The notes: generated by a model from the sequence alone, not told the origin. A stretch of 31,000 nucleotides of DNA from Symbiodinium natans (GCA_905221605.1 CAJNDS010002790.1:742597-773596), one strand, 5' to 3'. Numbered from the stretch's first letter, positions 19,041 through 28,429 are shown. A program made the numbers and translations.

Positions 19041-20579
19041 TTGAAGGTTTATGACCCTATCATCACGCAGTGCCTTAGATTGTCGGGGGCATTGCAGCAT
19101 TTCGACCTTGCTGAAATGTTGGATTGCCCGGTCCCGCAGCTGGACAAAGCGAGGCTTTCGGAGTCCCTGGTGGGGTATGGCTTTCTTACCACAGCGCAGT
19201 ACATCGCGGATCTTTTCTCTGCGGTGTCGGACTTGCCGAGTGTCATCAATGCCAGTTTTCCTGCAATGCTCAGCTACGCTGACCCAGATTATTGGCTGGG
19301 TGCACTTCTGCTCGCATTCGAGTCCCACCAAAAAGGTCCCCTGGCGCGTACGGCAGGGCTGCCCATTGTTATTGGTTTTCCTGAATCTGACAATAAAATT
19401 ACTGACCTGCAGATCAATGTGCCGCCTGCAGCCATGGTGGCCTTCTTGGCTGGCCGCGCTTATCGGTGTCCCACGTGCCCTACTACCAAATATGTGATGG
19501 ACGCGCACAGTGGACTGCCACAAGTCACTGGCCAAGCCTCCCAAGAAGCCTTGCAGGCATGGGCCGCAGCTGCTAAGCACACGGACGTGGAAACGGCCAG
19601 GCTTGCCCAGCCCAGCCTGAATACGTTCCTAGGCATCACGCTGCAGGGCACACAGACACTTGGGCAAAGGCACTATCAAGAATTTAGGCCGGACCTCCCC
19701 CCTGCCCATTTCCTTGACGCCATCCGGCTTGCTCTTGCGGCCTCGGTGGCCAACCAAAACATTGAACATTTTTGGTCAGTTTTTAACTTGGAATGGCCTG
19801 ACACTTCTCACAGAATGGCTGTTTTTCTACGGCGAGTGTTGCCCCTAGAGTGCTTGCTCTCCTCGCCCTGTGCTGCGCCTGTGGAAGCGAACACTGCAGC
19901 AACCTCGCCGGAGGTCGTCAGCATCTCTTCCGAAACTAACGAAGGCTCTCCCTGCCCGATGGATGACATGTCAGACGCGGAGGACGAACCCGAGGCACAG
20001 GTGAATGATTGGCGCTTCTCGGAGCTGCGAACCACTGACCTTGCAGCTTTGCGAGAAGTGGATGTCTCCGCCCCTTTCCGGCTGCCAGTCATCTTTGATG
20101 CGCATTGGAAAGGGATCAGCACCACACCCACCAAGCATGGGCCCCAACGTCCCCAAAATGCGTGGTATGACGCAGCCACTGCTCATTGGGCTGCCATTAA
20201 GGGGCTCATGCGAGCCAAACATCCAACCAAGCAGCGCCTCAACAGCTTCTGGTTTAGGATGTACTGTCATGGCACCCCCAAGGACCCTGATCCTTCGGCC
20301 CTGCGTGCTGCAGTTACCTCCTTCCCCTTTCAGTATAAGGACGAAGGTGTTGTGCAGTACAGGCAAATCCAGGAAGCTGTCCGGGTGATGTGGCACGCGG
20401 CCCAAACCTCAATGACAAGATACATGCGTATCCCCATTCCGGACGGCATCCCTGAGTGGGGGGTTGATGAGCAAGAGCTGCCTCCAATGCAGGTCATGCC
20501 CAGCCGAGGGAAGCGTTCCCATACCACCTCAGCTGGCCATCGCTCCCGGCGTCCGGACTGGGATGGCTCCTGGCAATAG
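19041..20579 (+). CDS. 512-residue protein of unknown family carried by a poly(A)-tailed repeat element
   Basis: This is the longest intact frame in the window. It is open from 18,987. The position used here is a TTG at 19,041, and the first in-frame ATG is at 19,116 (residue 26), so the true start may be upstream in another exon or phase. I recognise no domain. The N-terminal 270 residues are mostly hydrophobic and helical in character, with CPTCP at 143-147 and FWSVFNLEW at 244-252. A Ser/Asp/Glu-rich linker (about 285-325) follows, then a second globular part (AHWAAIKGLM, NSFWFRMYCHG) and a basic tail (SRGKRSH, HRSRRPDWDGSW). The C-terminal half recurs in decayed form at 24,150-24,591. Both copies are followed by the same 3' repeats and tail, so this is probably a mobile-element gene. 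Function unknown. Confidence 0.6.
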   Translation: MKVYDPIITQCLRLSGALQHFDLAEMLDCPVPQLDKARLSESLVGYGFLTTAQYIADLFSAVSDLPSVINASFPAMLSYADPDYWLGALLLAFESHQKGPLARTAGLPIVIGFPESDNKITDLQINVPPAAMVAFLAGRAYRCPTCPTTKYVMDAHSGLPQVTGQASQEALQAWAAAAKHTDVETARLAQPSLNTFLGITLQGTQTLGQRHYQEFRPDLPPAHFLDAIRLALAASVANQNIEHFWSVFNLEWPDTSHRMAVFLRRVLPLECLLSSPCAAPVEANTAATSPEVVSISSETNEGSPCPMDDMSDAEDEPEAQVNDWRFSELRTTDLAALREVDVSAPFRLPVIFDAHWKGISTTPTKHGPQRPQNAWYDAATAHWAAIKGLMRAKHPTKQRLNSFWFRMYCHGTPKDPDPSALRAAVTSFPFQYKDEGVVQYRQIQEAVRVMWHAAQTSMTRYMRIPIPDGIPEWGVDEQELPPMQVMPSRGKRSHTTSAGHRSRRPDWDGSWQ

Positions 20580-20660
20580 ACAGCAAACTGTCATCTGAGG
20601 GCTCCTACTGACGCCATGCGAACGCACCATTGAGTCCTTTCATGGCATGCTGCCTAGCGT

Positions 20661-20678
20661 GATGTGAGCCCTCACATC
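20661..20678. repeat. Conserved hairpin GATGTGAG-CC-CTCACATC (copy 1 of 5)
   Basis: This is a perfect 8-bp inverted repeat with a 2-base spacer, 80 bp after the stop codon of the 512-residue frame. Other copies begin at 21,332, 22,212 (one arm mutated), 25,673 and 26,113. The flanks (GTGATGTGAGCCCTCACATC, TCCT, CCGA) are also conserved. Confidence 0.85.
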
Positions 20679-23130
20679 TCCTCACCGATACATGCCGCAA
20701 GACTACCTCGGGATACTCTTGGTTTGGCAACCCTCTCGTGGTCTATGCCACGGATTGGATCGTGCTTGTCTTTTGTGTGCTTACAGCTTGCAGCTGTGAA
20801 CACCCTTCTGGGTCGGCCCCGCGGTGTGCCTGTGGGAACGGGGGGCCTTTCTTTCGTGGTTGCCCCACTGGCCATCTGCCACGGACTACCCTGGACCGGT
20901 CCTGCCTGGATGTTCCAGCTTTGTCATCGGTAAAACGGCCAATCTTCCTTTCCTCTGCCCCCTCTAGGTGGGCAGGTTGCCCGCTTCTATGTGCTACGAC
21001 CGTGTGTGAACCCCTCGGACTTGAGTGTTGACCATCTCTCGTCTGGACGGTGACACCCCCGTGTCGTACAACGGCGTCATACCAATTGGGAGAGACCAGC
21101 TAGGGGATGCTGCTTCTGGGCTGTGGACACTTCTACGCGGAGATCAGGTTTCCACTTCCCTGGCAATGTGCCATCGAGCACTTGTGGACAACCTGGCCTT
21201 CACGAGAGCCATTCTCGCCTGTGCTTGGGTTGCTGCGGGGTTCCCTGCCTGCTTGGGTGTATATCTCTGCTTGCGTCAAAGCAGCCATACATTATACATG
21301 ACTACCTCCCCATCGGTAGGTGGCCAAGCGTGATGTGAGCCCTCACATCTCCTCGCCGACGTCTGTCGGTTTGGGCATGGAGGGTCTGATTCTGGTTATT
21401 GAACCCTCAACCCTCACCGGCCAAGGAGATAGTTGCTTGGCCTTGAGTGCGAAGTTTCGACTGGGGGACTCTCCCGCTTCCTGCGGGGCAGGTGGGGTCC
21501 CCGCCTGCTTGGGTTTACCTGATGGCTCTGATTGGAACGAAGCAGTCAAGCCTGCTTTGGCCGTCGGACGAGACTCTTGTGAGTCAAAAGAACGTTGCGC
21601 CTTGTGCTCGGAGAGGCTCCACTGGCTGACCACCATGGAGTGCTCTGGGCTGGTCCTACCCTTTGTTCTTGCCGTTAAGTCCCCACTGGCTGACCACCGT
21701 GGGGCAACTTTATACTTCGGATCAAGAAGGTTGACACCTGCAACGTCCCGTGCCAAGGCACGACTATGCCCCACCTGTGATGGCGGACTTGTGAACCTTC
21801 TCGTGAACGGCCTTGGCTGGTGCTGAATGTAGTCGCATCGGTGGCTGCATGATGGTGGTTTTGTGAATCTGGCAACGTCGCCTTTTGCGACGCACCTGCG
21901 CACTCGGTGCTACATGTGTGCTCCCGGCTTCTTCGACGATTTCGAGTACTGAGTGCACAGGGTGACCTAGCAGTTCGGCGCGCTGGCTGTGGACACTTCT
22001 ACGTGGAGATTATGCACCCGCTGACTTGGCAGGGAGCCATTCCCCACTTGTAGAACAACCTGGCCCTCTTGAGACTCTAGAGGGTCACCCTCGTCTGAGC
22101 TTGGCCTGCGGCAGGGCAAGTGGGCTCCCCGCCCGCGTGGATGTTACCTGAAGGCTCTGATTGGATCAAAGTAGCAATACCATGGAGATCCTTGCACTTC
22201 GGCACCAATGTGATGTGAGCCCTCCCATCTCCTTACCGACGTACCTCGCGGGTTTGGGTTTGGAGGGACCTGATGCGTGCCGACGCGCAGGCCAGCGCCA
22301 AGGTTGCGTGGCCTTGTGTGAGATGCCTGGACTGGGAGGTTCCTCGTTGTCATTATAAACCCTGTGGCGTTAAGGGTTTGGTAACTCGCTGTGGACTCTC
22401 CCCGTGGAATCGGTAGCTGCAGCTACTCTCGCCCCCCCTCTGGCCGTGCGCGGGCACCTCTCTGGGTGGGCACTTGTACGCCAGGTTGACTGGAGAACCC
22501 TGTGCTCGGAGCTATTCCACTGGCTGACCACCATGGAGTGCCCTGGGCCGGTCCTGCTTTGATTGTTCTTGCTGTCAAGTCCCCACTGGCTGACCTCCAT
22601 GGGGCATATGCCCCCTGTGCCGGGTGCGGACACCTCTCTGGGTGGGCACTTGTACGCCAAGGTGAATGGAGCACCCAGAGCTCGGAGCTACTCCACTGGC
22701 TGACCACCATGGAGTGCCCTGGGCCGGTCTTGCCTTGATTGTTCTTGCTGTTAAGTCCCCACTGGCTGACCACCGTGGGGCATATGCACATCTTTCATCC
22801 CCCCTAGGGAGTCTGACTTGCAGCATCCTTTCGCCATTGAGTGTCGGTTGTCTGTCCTTGACAACGAGTACGTGATCCGAACCTCTTCTGATGACCTCGG
22901 TTTGAATAACCGCTGTCGCACCAGTGGCTACATGATGGTGGTTTTGAGAATCTGGCAATGTCGCAATTTGCGATTCCCCCACAAGCTCTGTGCTTCCTTG
23001 TGAACCGGGACTTCATTGACGACTTCGAGTACTGAGTCCGTGGGGTATCTAGTAGTTCAGCGCGATTGCTCGCTTTGTTTCTTTGGTGTTTGTTTGCTTG
23101 GTGGTTGCTTGGTGTGTCTGGCGGATTGTG

Positions 23131-23222
23131 TGCGCTGACTTTGTTTCACCCTTTACGTCGAGCCCAACAAGACCGGCCTACTGTGCTACTGATGTAGTAA
23201 AGAGGCGTCAGTCCAAAAAAAA
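23131..23222 (+). repeat. Shared 3' tail, copy 1
   Basis: The last 84 bases before the A run differ from the tail at 26,778-26,863 at only about six positions. The tail also matches the minus-strand elements at 12,654 and 13,291. Conserved blocks are CGAGCCCAACAAGACCGGCC, TACTGTGCTACTGATGTAG and TAAAGAGGCG. Confidence 0.9.
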
Positions 23223-24018
23223 CATGGCAAGCCTTGGATATGTAGGAGAGTTTGTTGATCAAGAAGAAGTTGCAGGCAATGGCCAAGTAAGAAGAATGAA
23301 CGGCGCTGGCCGGAAAGTGAGCGAAGAAAAGTTGACAAAGATCATTCAAGCCGTCACCATGGCTGTTCTTGCAGCCTTAGGTGAATCGAAGAAGTTCTGC
23401 GAAGAAGAAGAAAATGTAAAAGACGAAGGATTAACGTTGTGCATGAGAGCCTTGATCGTGTTGATAGGATGCGTATGTTGTTACTTGATTCCCGTTGCAG
23501 CCGTTTTGCGGATCAAGCGGTTGAAAGTAGAAAGAAAAAGAAGAAGAGAAGGAATGGCTGAAGAGGCTCATTCCGAAGTCATGGAACAGCGAGTTGAAGA
23601 GCTTGCAGAGATGAGGCAAGGAGCAATGAACCGAAGGAGAATTTGCTCCAGGAGAATGTTCCTGAAGGAGAAGAGAAGAATGTTCCTGAAGAGGAAAAGG
23701 AGGAGAATGCTCCTGAAGAAGAAAAAGAGAAGAATGCTCCGAAAGAAGAGGAGACACAAGAGGAAAGTGAAGAAGAGGAGAGCAAGACTGAAGATGAGTA
23801 CTCCTCAAGTTCGTCCAACGAGGCTGAAGAGCCAACACCCTCGAAGGCCAAGGAGCCGGAGGATCTCGGAAAGCCAAAGAGGCGGCATTGCCAGCCGCCA
23901 AATCCCAAATGGAAGCCGAGCAAATGAAGAGAGGTCGGAGTTTGGAGTTAAAGAAGGCTATGCAAGCAGGCAGGGCCACACATCGAAGAAGGTCAAAAAG
24001 CAAGATAAGATGATTTGA
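23223..24018 (+). pseudogene. Probable copia polyprotein C-terminus with a membrane segment
   Basis: Immediately after the poly(A) tract the DNA becomes A/G-rich. One frame reads MASLGYVGEFVDQEE, RRMNGAGRKVSEEKLTKIIQ and AVTMAVLAALGE. It continues to a 20-residue hydrophobic segment (ALIVLIGCVCCYLIPVAAVL, about 23,447-23,510) followed by a basic cluster. After about 23,640 an alternative frame encodes an acidic repeat (NVPEGEEK, NVPEEEKE, NAPEEEKE, NAPKEEE) while the original frame turns Lys/Arg-rich. In dinoflagellate copia elements as I know them, a similar charged and membrane-spanning stretch follows RNase H. I infer that this is the 3' end of a copia element cut by the insertion to its left. 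An independent membrane protein fragment is the alternative. Confidence 0.45.
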
Positions 24019-24149
24019 TCTTAAGAAGAAGAATCCGAAGGAAAGAAGAAGAGTGGAAGGACAAAGAGCGCTCCGTCTCTCTGGCTGTTTCCTTTGGCGT
24101 GTGCTGCTCTTGCAAAGCCTACTTGCTTTGCTTCGTATCGAAACCGCAG

Positions 24150-24591
24150 TTGCGAACGAGGTCCAAACGTTGCCGGATGTGTACAGTGTCTCTTCCGGCA
24201 CAGAACCTGTGTTCTCCGCATCGATGGAGAACCTGACAGAGGACGCGGACGAATCAGAGGCGCAGGTGCACGTGGCGTTTCTCTGAACTGCAAACTACTG
24301 ACCTAGCGGCCTTGCAAGAAGTGGACGTCGCTGCTCCTTTTCGGCTGCCGGTTGTTGACGATAAGAGCCCGAGCCTCGGCCCTTGCGGCCGCTTGCCACC
24401 TTCCCCTTATTTTAGTATCAGGACGAAGGTGTGCAATATTGGCAAATACAGGATACCATCCGGACGATGTTGCAGGCAGCACCATCCCAACTGGCATCTC
24501 TAAGTCAGCAAGGAGGAGTTGCCACAAGTATCAGGAGGACGGGTCCATACTGCCTCTGCAGGCCACCGCCCACGACGCCCTGACTGGAAAG
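24150..24591 (+). pseudogene. Decayed, truncated copy of the 512-residue frame
   Basis: The sequence aligns with codons from about 283 onward of the frame at 19,041. GACGCGGACGAATCAGAGGC matches the acidic linker. CTGACCTAGCGGCCTTGCAA and GAAGTGGACGTCG match TTDLAALREVDV, and TTTTCGGCTGCCGG matches FRLP. After a gap of about 55 codons, CAGGACGAAGGTGTGCAATA matches QYKDEGVVQY. The end near CACGACGCCCTGACTGGAAA matches RRPDWDG. Several indels and stops destroy the frame. The copy begins inside the gene, as expected for 5'-truncated retroposition. It is followed by the same type of 3' repeats as copy 1. Confidence 0.75.
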
Positions 24592-25510
24592 GCCCTTAGC
24601 AATAATCCCTCACACCTGCCTGACTGCATGGGTGGGACCACTGGATTGTATTATTTGAATCGGTAGCTGTCGCTACTCAATGGCTTCCGTAATGGGAGCC
24701 TCCAGGAAGCCTGCTGCTCTTGGCTGCGGCTCGCGGCTGCCCCACTGGCCGGCCACCACGGGGAACCCTGGGCTGGTCCGCAGTACTCACTTGAAGTCCC
24801 CAGTGGTTAACCACCATGGGGCGCACGGACGCTTGTAATAGGAAGTTTCCATGGCACCCCAACCTGCCTCGGCGACTGTGGTGAGGTGTACAAATTCAAG
24901 GTGCCTGAGCCCTCGGCCCTTGTAGTTGACCCTGCCGTTTCCTCTTGCCTTGTGGAAGTAAGGATTCGTGCAACATTGGCAAACCCTGAGGCTCCGCTCT
25001 GTGCAGGGACTGGCGTTTCCTCCAGTAGAACCGGTCGCTACTGACGCGCATTGACCTCCCTTCTGGCTGGTTGAAGTAACTTGTCGGGACGGGAACACCC
25101 TTCTGGGCGGGCGATGCGGTGAGCCTAGTGGAGTGAGTGCCTCTCGCCCGGAGCTGTACCACTGGCTGGCCCCCATGGAGTACTCTGGGCTGGTCTTGCC
25201 TTGATTGTTCATCGGTTATGTCCAAGGTAAGACTGCCCAGTCTTCCTCTCCTCCGCCCCTCTTTGACCGGATAGGTTGCCCTTTCTGTGCTATGGCACTG
25301 CAAAAACCCCTCGGCTTTGAGACCCAGCAGCCGCCCACACTGGTTGCCCCACCGCTCATCACGGGACGAAACAACGCTTGACTCATAGTGAGTCATGGCA
25401 ATGCGATCCCCCCCTTTGTGGTCTCTCGGCCGAAGGACGACTCTGGAGAGGCCAATGCAGTGGTGCTGCTTCTCCCAGGTTGCGGGCACTTATGTCTGAA
25501 GAATATACAC

Positions 25511-26390
25511 GCACTGGAGTAACCTGGCCTTCAAAAGGGCCATCATCGCCTATGCTTGGCCTGTGGCAGGGCTGGCTGGCTCTCCGCTCGCCTGGATGCT
25601 ACCTGACGGCGCCACCTAAACGAACGCTGTGTATACCATGGAGATCTTGGGCTCTTGCAGGCTGCCAAAAGTGATGTGAGCCCTCACATCTCCTTGCCGA
25701 CGTACCTTATTGGCTTTGGCCAATTTGGCTCGGGAGGGACCACTGCTTCCCAAAGTGCAGTCTCCGAGACCCCGGCGAGCTTTCGGGCTTGCGTGTGTGG
25801 CCTCCCCTCTGGCTGTCTGTTGAGACATTGCTTGCACGCGGACATCTTTCCAGGTGGGCACAGCTGCAAGCCAGGGTGAGCGGGGGACCTTTCGCTCGGG
25901 GCTGCTCCACTGGCTGACCACCATGGAGTGCCCTGGGCTGGTCTTGCCTCGATTGGGAATAACTTGGCCTTCAAAAGGGTCATCGTCGTCTGTGCTTGGC
26001 TTGTGGCAGGACAGGCAGGATCTTCGCCCGCCTGGATGCTACCTGACGGCATCGCCTGGACGAAAGCTGTGTATGCCACGGAGATCTTAGCGCTCTTGCA
26101 GGCTGCCAAAGTGATGTGAGCCCTCACATCTCCCTGCCGACGTATCTTATTGGCTTGGACTCTGGAGGGACCGTTGCCTGCCAGATTGCGGTCCCCGAAA
26201 CCCCGGCGAGCTTTCGGGCTTGCGTGTGTGGCCTCCGCTTTGGCTGTCTGCTGAGACTGTGCTTGTGCGCGGACATCTATCTGGGTGGGCGCAGCTGCAA
26301 GCCAGGGTGAGAGGTGAACCTTCCGCTCGGGGCTGCTCCACTGGCTGACCACCATGGAGTGCCCTGGGCCGGTCTTGCCTTGATTGTTCT
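25511..26390 (+). repeat. Tandem duplication of a 440-bp unit
   Basis: Two consecutive units share AACTTGGCCTTCAAAAGGG-type starts (25,520 and 25,962), CGCCTGGATGCTACCTGACG (25,590 and 26,030), the hairpin (25,673 and 26,113) and CACTGGCTGACCACCATGGA (25,909 and 26,339). The hairpin spacing is exactly 440 bp. The two units are closer to each other than either is to the copy 1 modules, so the duplication seems to be local. Confidence 0.8.
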
Positions 26391-26777
26391 TTCTGTTAAG
26401 TCCCCACTGGCTGACCACCATGGGGCATGCGCACGTCTTTCCTCTCCTTTGGGGAGTCTGACCTGTACCATCCCTTTGCCAATGCGGGTCCGTGATGTGT
26501 CCTTGAAGACGAGCACTGGAGCCTGACTATCGATGATGACCTTGGTTCGAGCCGAATGACGTCGCACCAGTAGCTACATGATGGTGATTTTGAAGATCTG
26601 GCAGCGTCGCAATTTGCGACTCCCCGCATGCTCAGTGCTGTATGATTGCACCGGGACTTCAACGACGACTTCGAGTACTGAGTGCGTGGGGTTTCCTAGT
26701 AGTTCGGCGCCTTTGCTTGGTTTGTTGCTTCTGTTTTCTTGTTTTTTGGGTGGTTGCGTGGTGTTCTTGGTGGTTTG

Positions 26778-26873
26778 CGCGCGCTGACTTCGTTTCACCC
26801 GTTACGTCGAGCCCAACAAGACCGGCCTACTGTGCTACTGATGTAGTAAAGGGGCGCCAGTGCAAAAAAAAAA
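26778..26873 (+). repeat. Shared 3' tail, copy 2
   Basis: This is nearly identical to 23,130-23,214, including CGAGCCCAACAAGACCGGCC and TACTGTGCTACTGATGTAG, and it ends in ten A. Confidence 0.9.
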
Positions 26874-28420
26874 CTTTTACGCGTTGAGGCGATCCACGCT
26901 GACACTCCAGCACACAAGCTGCGGCTCAGTTTTTTTTGCCATTGATTTAGAGGAAACCCCCTATGGCACTTAGACGCTGTTCTGGTGGCCTTAACAACAA
27001 GTTTGGCATTCGTGCCGTACCAGGAGTCGAGAGTAAACTAATTCTTTTGTTTTACGTGGAGTCCAGTGATATAAGGTCCACCTGTGGTTCTTGCGTGCCT
27101 GCATGCATGTGCGGTTGTTCAAACGTGGAACCATGTGGTCGCACACGGACAAACTCACCCTGCGCCAGAAAGTCGCCAGAATGTGGAAAGAAGTTTATTT
27201 TCGCTTCGTTGTGCACTTTTTGCAAGGTCATTTTATGTGTGTTCCCTTTTGATGGCAGGTCGTGAAATGAAGAAGTTTTGGTTGCGGGATTGACAAGTTT
27301 CTTGGCTACTTCGCCAACACATTCAGACAAATGTTGTTCTGATGTCTGATGGGTGTTTAGGTCAGAGGTCCTGTTTGGGATGTTGCCAAGAAATCAAAAA
27401 AATTGCATACGTTCATGGCAAGCATTCATGGAAAGTCTTGGTTCTTTGCCTTGACAGTAGCCTTTACGCCACCTCACAGTCTGTCCGGGCTTGGACCTGC
27501 TGTGGATGCGTCCGCCTTCGAAGGATCGTACCCCAAGAGTTGGAACGAACGGCTCGTGTGCTACTTCTGGCATGTTCAGATCGACTGAACGACAACGCAG
27601 CGAATTACATGGCATATCATGGCATTCGGCAATGGCACTAGATTTCAATGTCAGCGGCAAAGGTTGCAGCAACACGAAATTTTTGTGCGTCAGAGACTAA
27701 GATGCATCTGGCATTGGCTTCAAGGCCTTAGATTTGGGGGTCGAGCTGAAACTTCACTGGTCTGAAGTGTTTTGTTTGTTGAAACTTCATGCCATGGGCC
27801 ATGGGGTTCATTGGGCTGCCAATTTGCGCAGCCATGTTTCAACCGACTTTGACGTTCCACGCAGGGACCGTCGCGCGATTGCATTGGGTATGACGCTATG
27901 GGCATGTGTCTGTTTTGACTTTTTGCTTAGAGCATGACATGTGTGTCTGTTGCTTAGAGCATGACATGTGTGTCTGTTTCAAATTCGCTTGCAGCGAGGT
28001 TGCTTTTTGTAACTGGCCCTGGGTCTGGTCTGGTGCTCCCGGCAGGCTGCCAGTCAATGAGTCTTGCCCGAAACAGATGTTTTCCCTGACGGGGTCACGG
28101 CCATTCTCGTTTTGCAGTTCAGAGATGAGCTGGGCATGCGATTCTTTCTTTGCACTTCGAGGCAGCTGGGACGTCGGCGGTTGCTGCCGCCGCTTTCAAC
28201 GTGCCTTTGTTCAGGCATCGAAACGCTCCGAGGTGTGTTGTGGCAGCTCAGTCGTCAAGTTTGTCCCATGGCTTCTTGAACACGGTGAACACGGTGAACA
28301 CGTGTACGCAACGTGCCACAACAACTTCAGAAACCATGAGAGCCCTTGGCATGGTTGTCATCTAAGTCCTGCGTTTTCGCCCGACGCATCCAACCCCAAG
28401 CTCTTTCTAAACCTATAAAG
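26874..28420. other. No recognisable gene
   Basis: The base composition here is more balanced than elsewhere. A run of eight T lies at 26,931-26,938. A perfect 27-bp tandem duplication is at 27,924-27,977, and GAACACGGT is repeated about three times near 28,277-28,302. Open frames are short on both strands. The balanced composition and the possible exon that follows would fit introns of a host gene, but I cannot show any exon here. Confidence 0.35.
27924..27977. repeat. Perfect 27-bp tandem duplication
   Basis: Two identical units run without a gap (27,924-27,950 and 27,951-27,977). Each starts TGCTTAGAGCATGACATG and ends TGTCTGT. Confidence 0.95.
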
Positions 28421-28429
28421 CTTTGCACC

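Larger units (their letters stand above)
20580..23222 (+). mobile_element. Repeat-rich 3' region and poly(A) tail of the 512-residue-ORF element (copy 1)
   Basis: No convincing coding frame is present. The region is built from recurring modules. The hairpin module GATGTGAGCCCTCACATC occurs at 20,661, 21,332 and 22,212 (the last mutated). The module CCACTGGCTGACCACCATGG occurs near 21,618, 22,517 and 22,689, mostly followed about 55 bp later by a CCACTGGCTGACCACC partner. An end module (CATGATGGTGGTTTTG, then CGAGTACTGAGT and AGTAGTTC) occurs at 21,830-22,000 and again at 22,905-23,065. The unit finishes with the shared tail (GGCCTACTGTGCTACTGATG, TAGTAAAGAGGCG) and eight A at 23,215-23,222. 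The DNA then switches to A/G-rich copia-like sequence. I infer that it is the 3' untranslated part of a retroposed transcript. Confidence 0.65.
24592..26873 (+). mobile_element. Repeat-rich 3' region and poly(A) tail, copy 2
   Basis: The same modules as in copy 1 are present: the hairpin at 25,673 and 26,113, CCACTGGCTGACCACCATGG near 25,908 and 26,338 (with decayed forms near 24,740 and 25,160), the end module at 26,562-26,720, and the shared tail with ten A at 26,864-26,873. The DNA after the A run (CTTTTACGCGTTGAGGCG) is unlike that after copy 1. A further ghost of the gene's C-terminal codons may lie at 24,850-24,990. Open frames on the minus strand across this region follow the repeats and do not look like real genes. 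Confidence 0.7.

Noticed and set aside
21343-21903. 186-codon minus-strand frame
   Set aside because: It runs across the repeat modules of the 3' region of copy 1 in antisense. Similar antisense frames recur wherever the modules recur (for example 25,684-26,421), so they reflect base composition of the repeat, not a gene.
23431-24201. 256-codon minus-strand frame rich in Ser, Phe and Leu
   Set aside because: It is the antisense of the A/G-rich, Lys/Glu-encoding plus-strand copia-like sequence.
20580-26873. Simple tandem segmental duplication as the source of copies 1 and 2
   Set aside because: Copy 2 starts within the gene, has decayed much more, and its sequence after the poly(A) run differs from that after copy 1. 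It is kept as the alternative to be tested.
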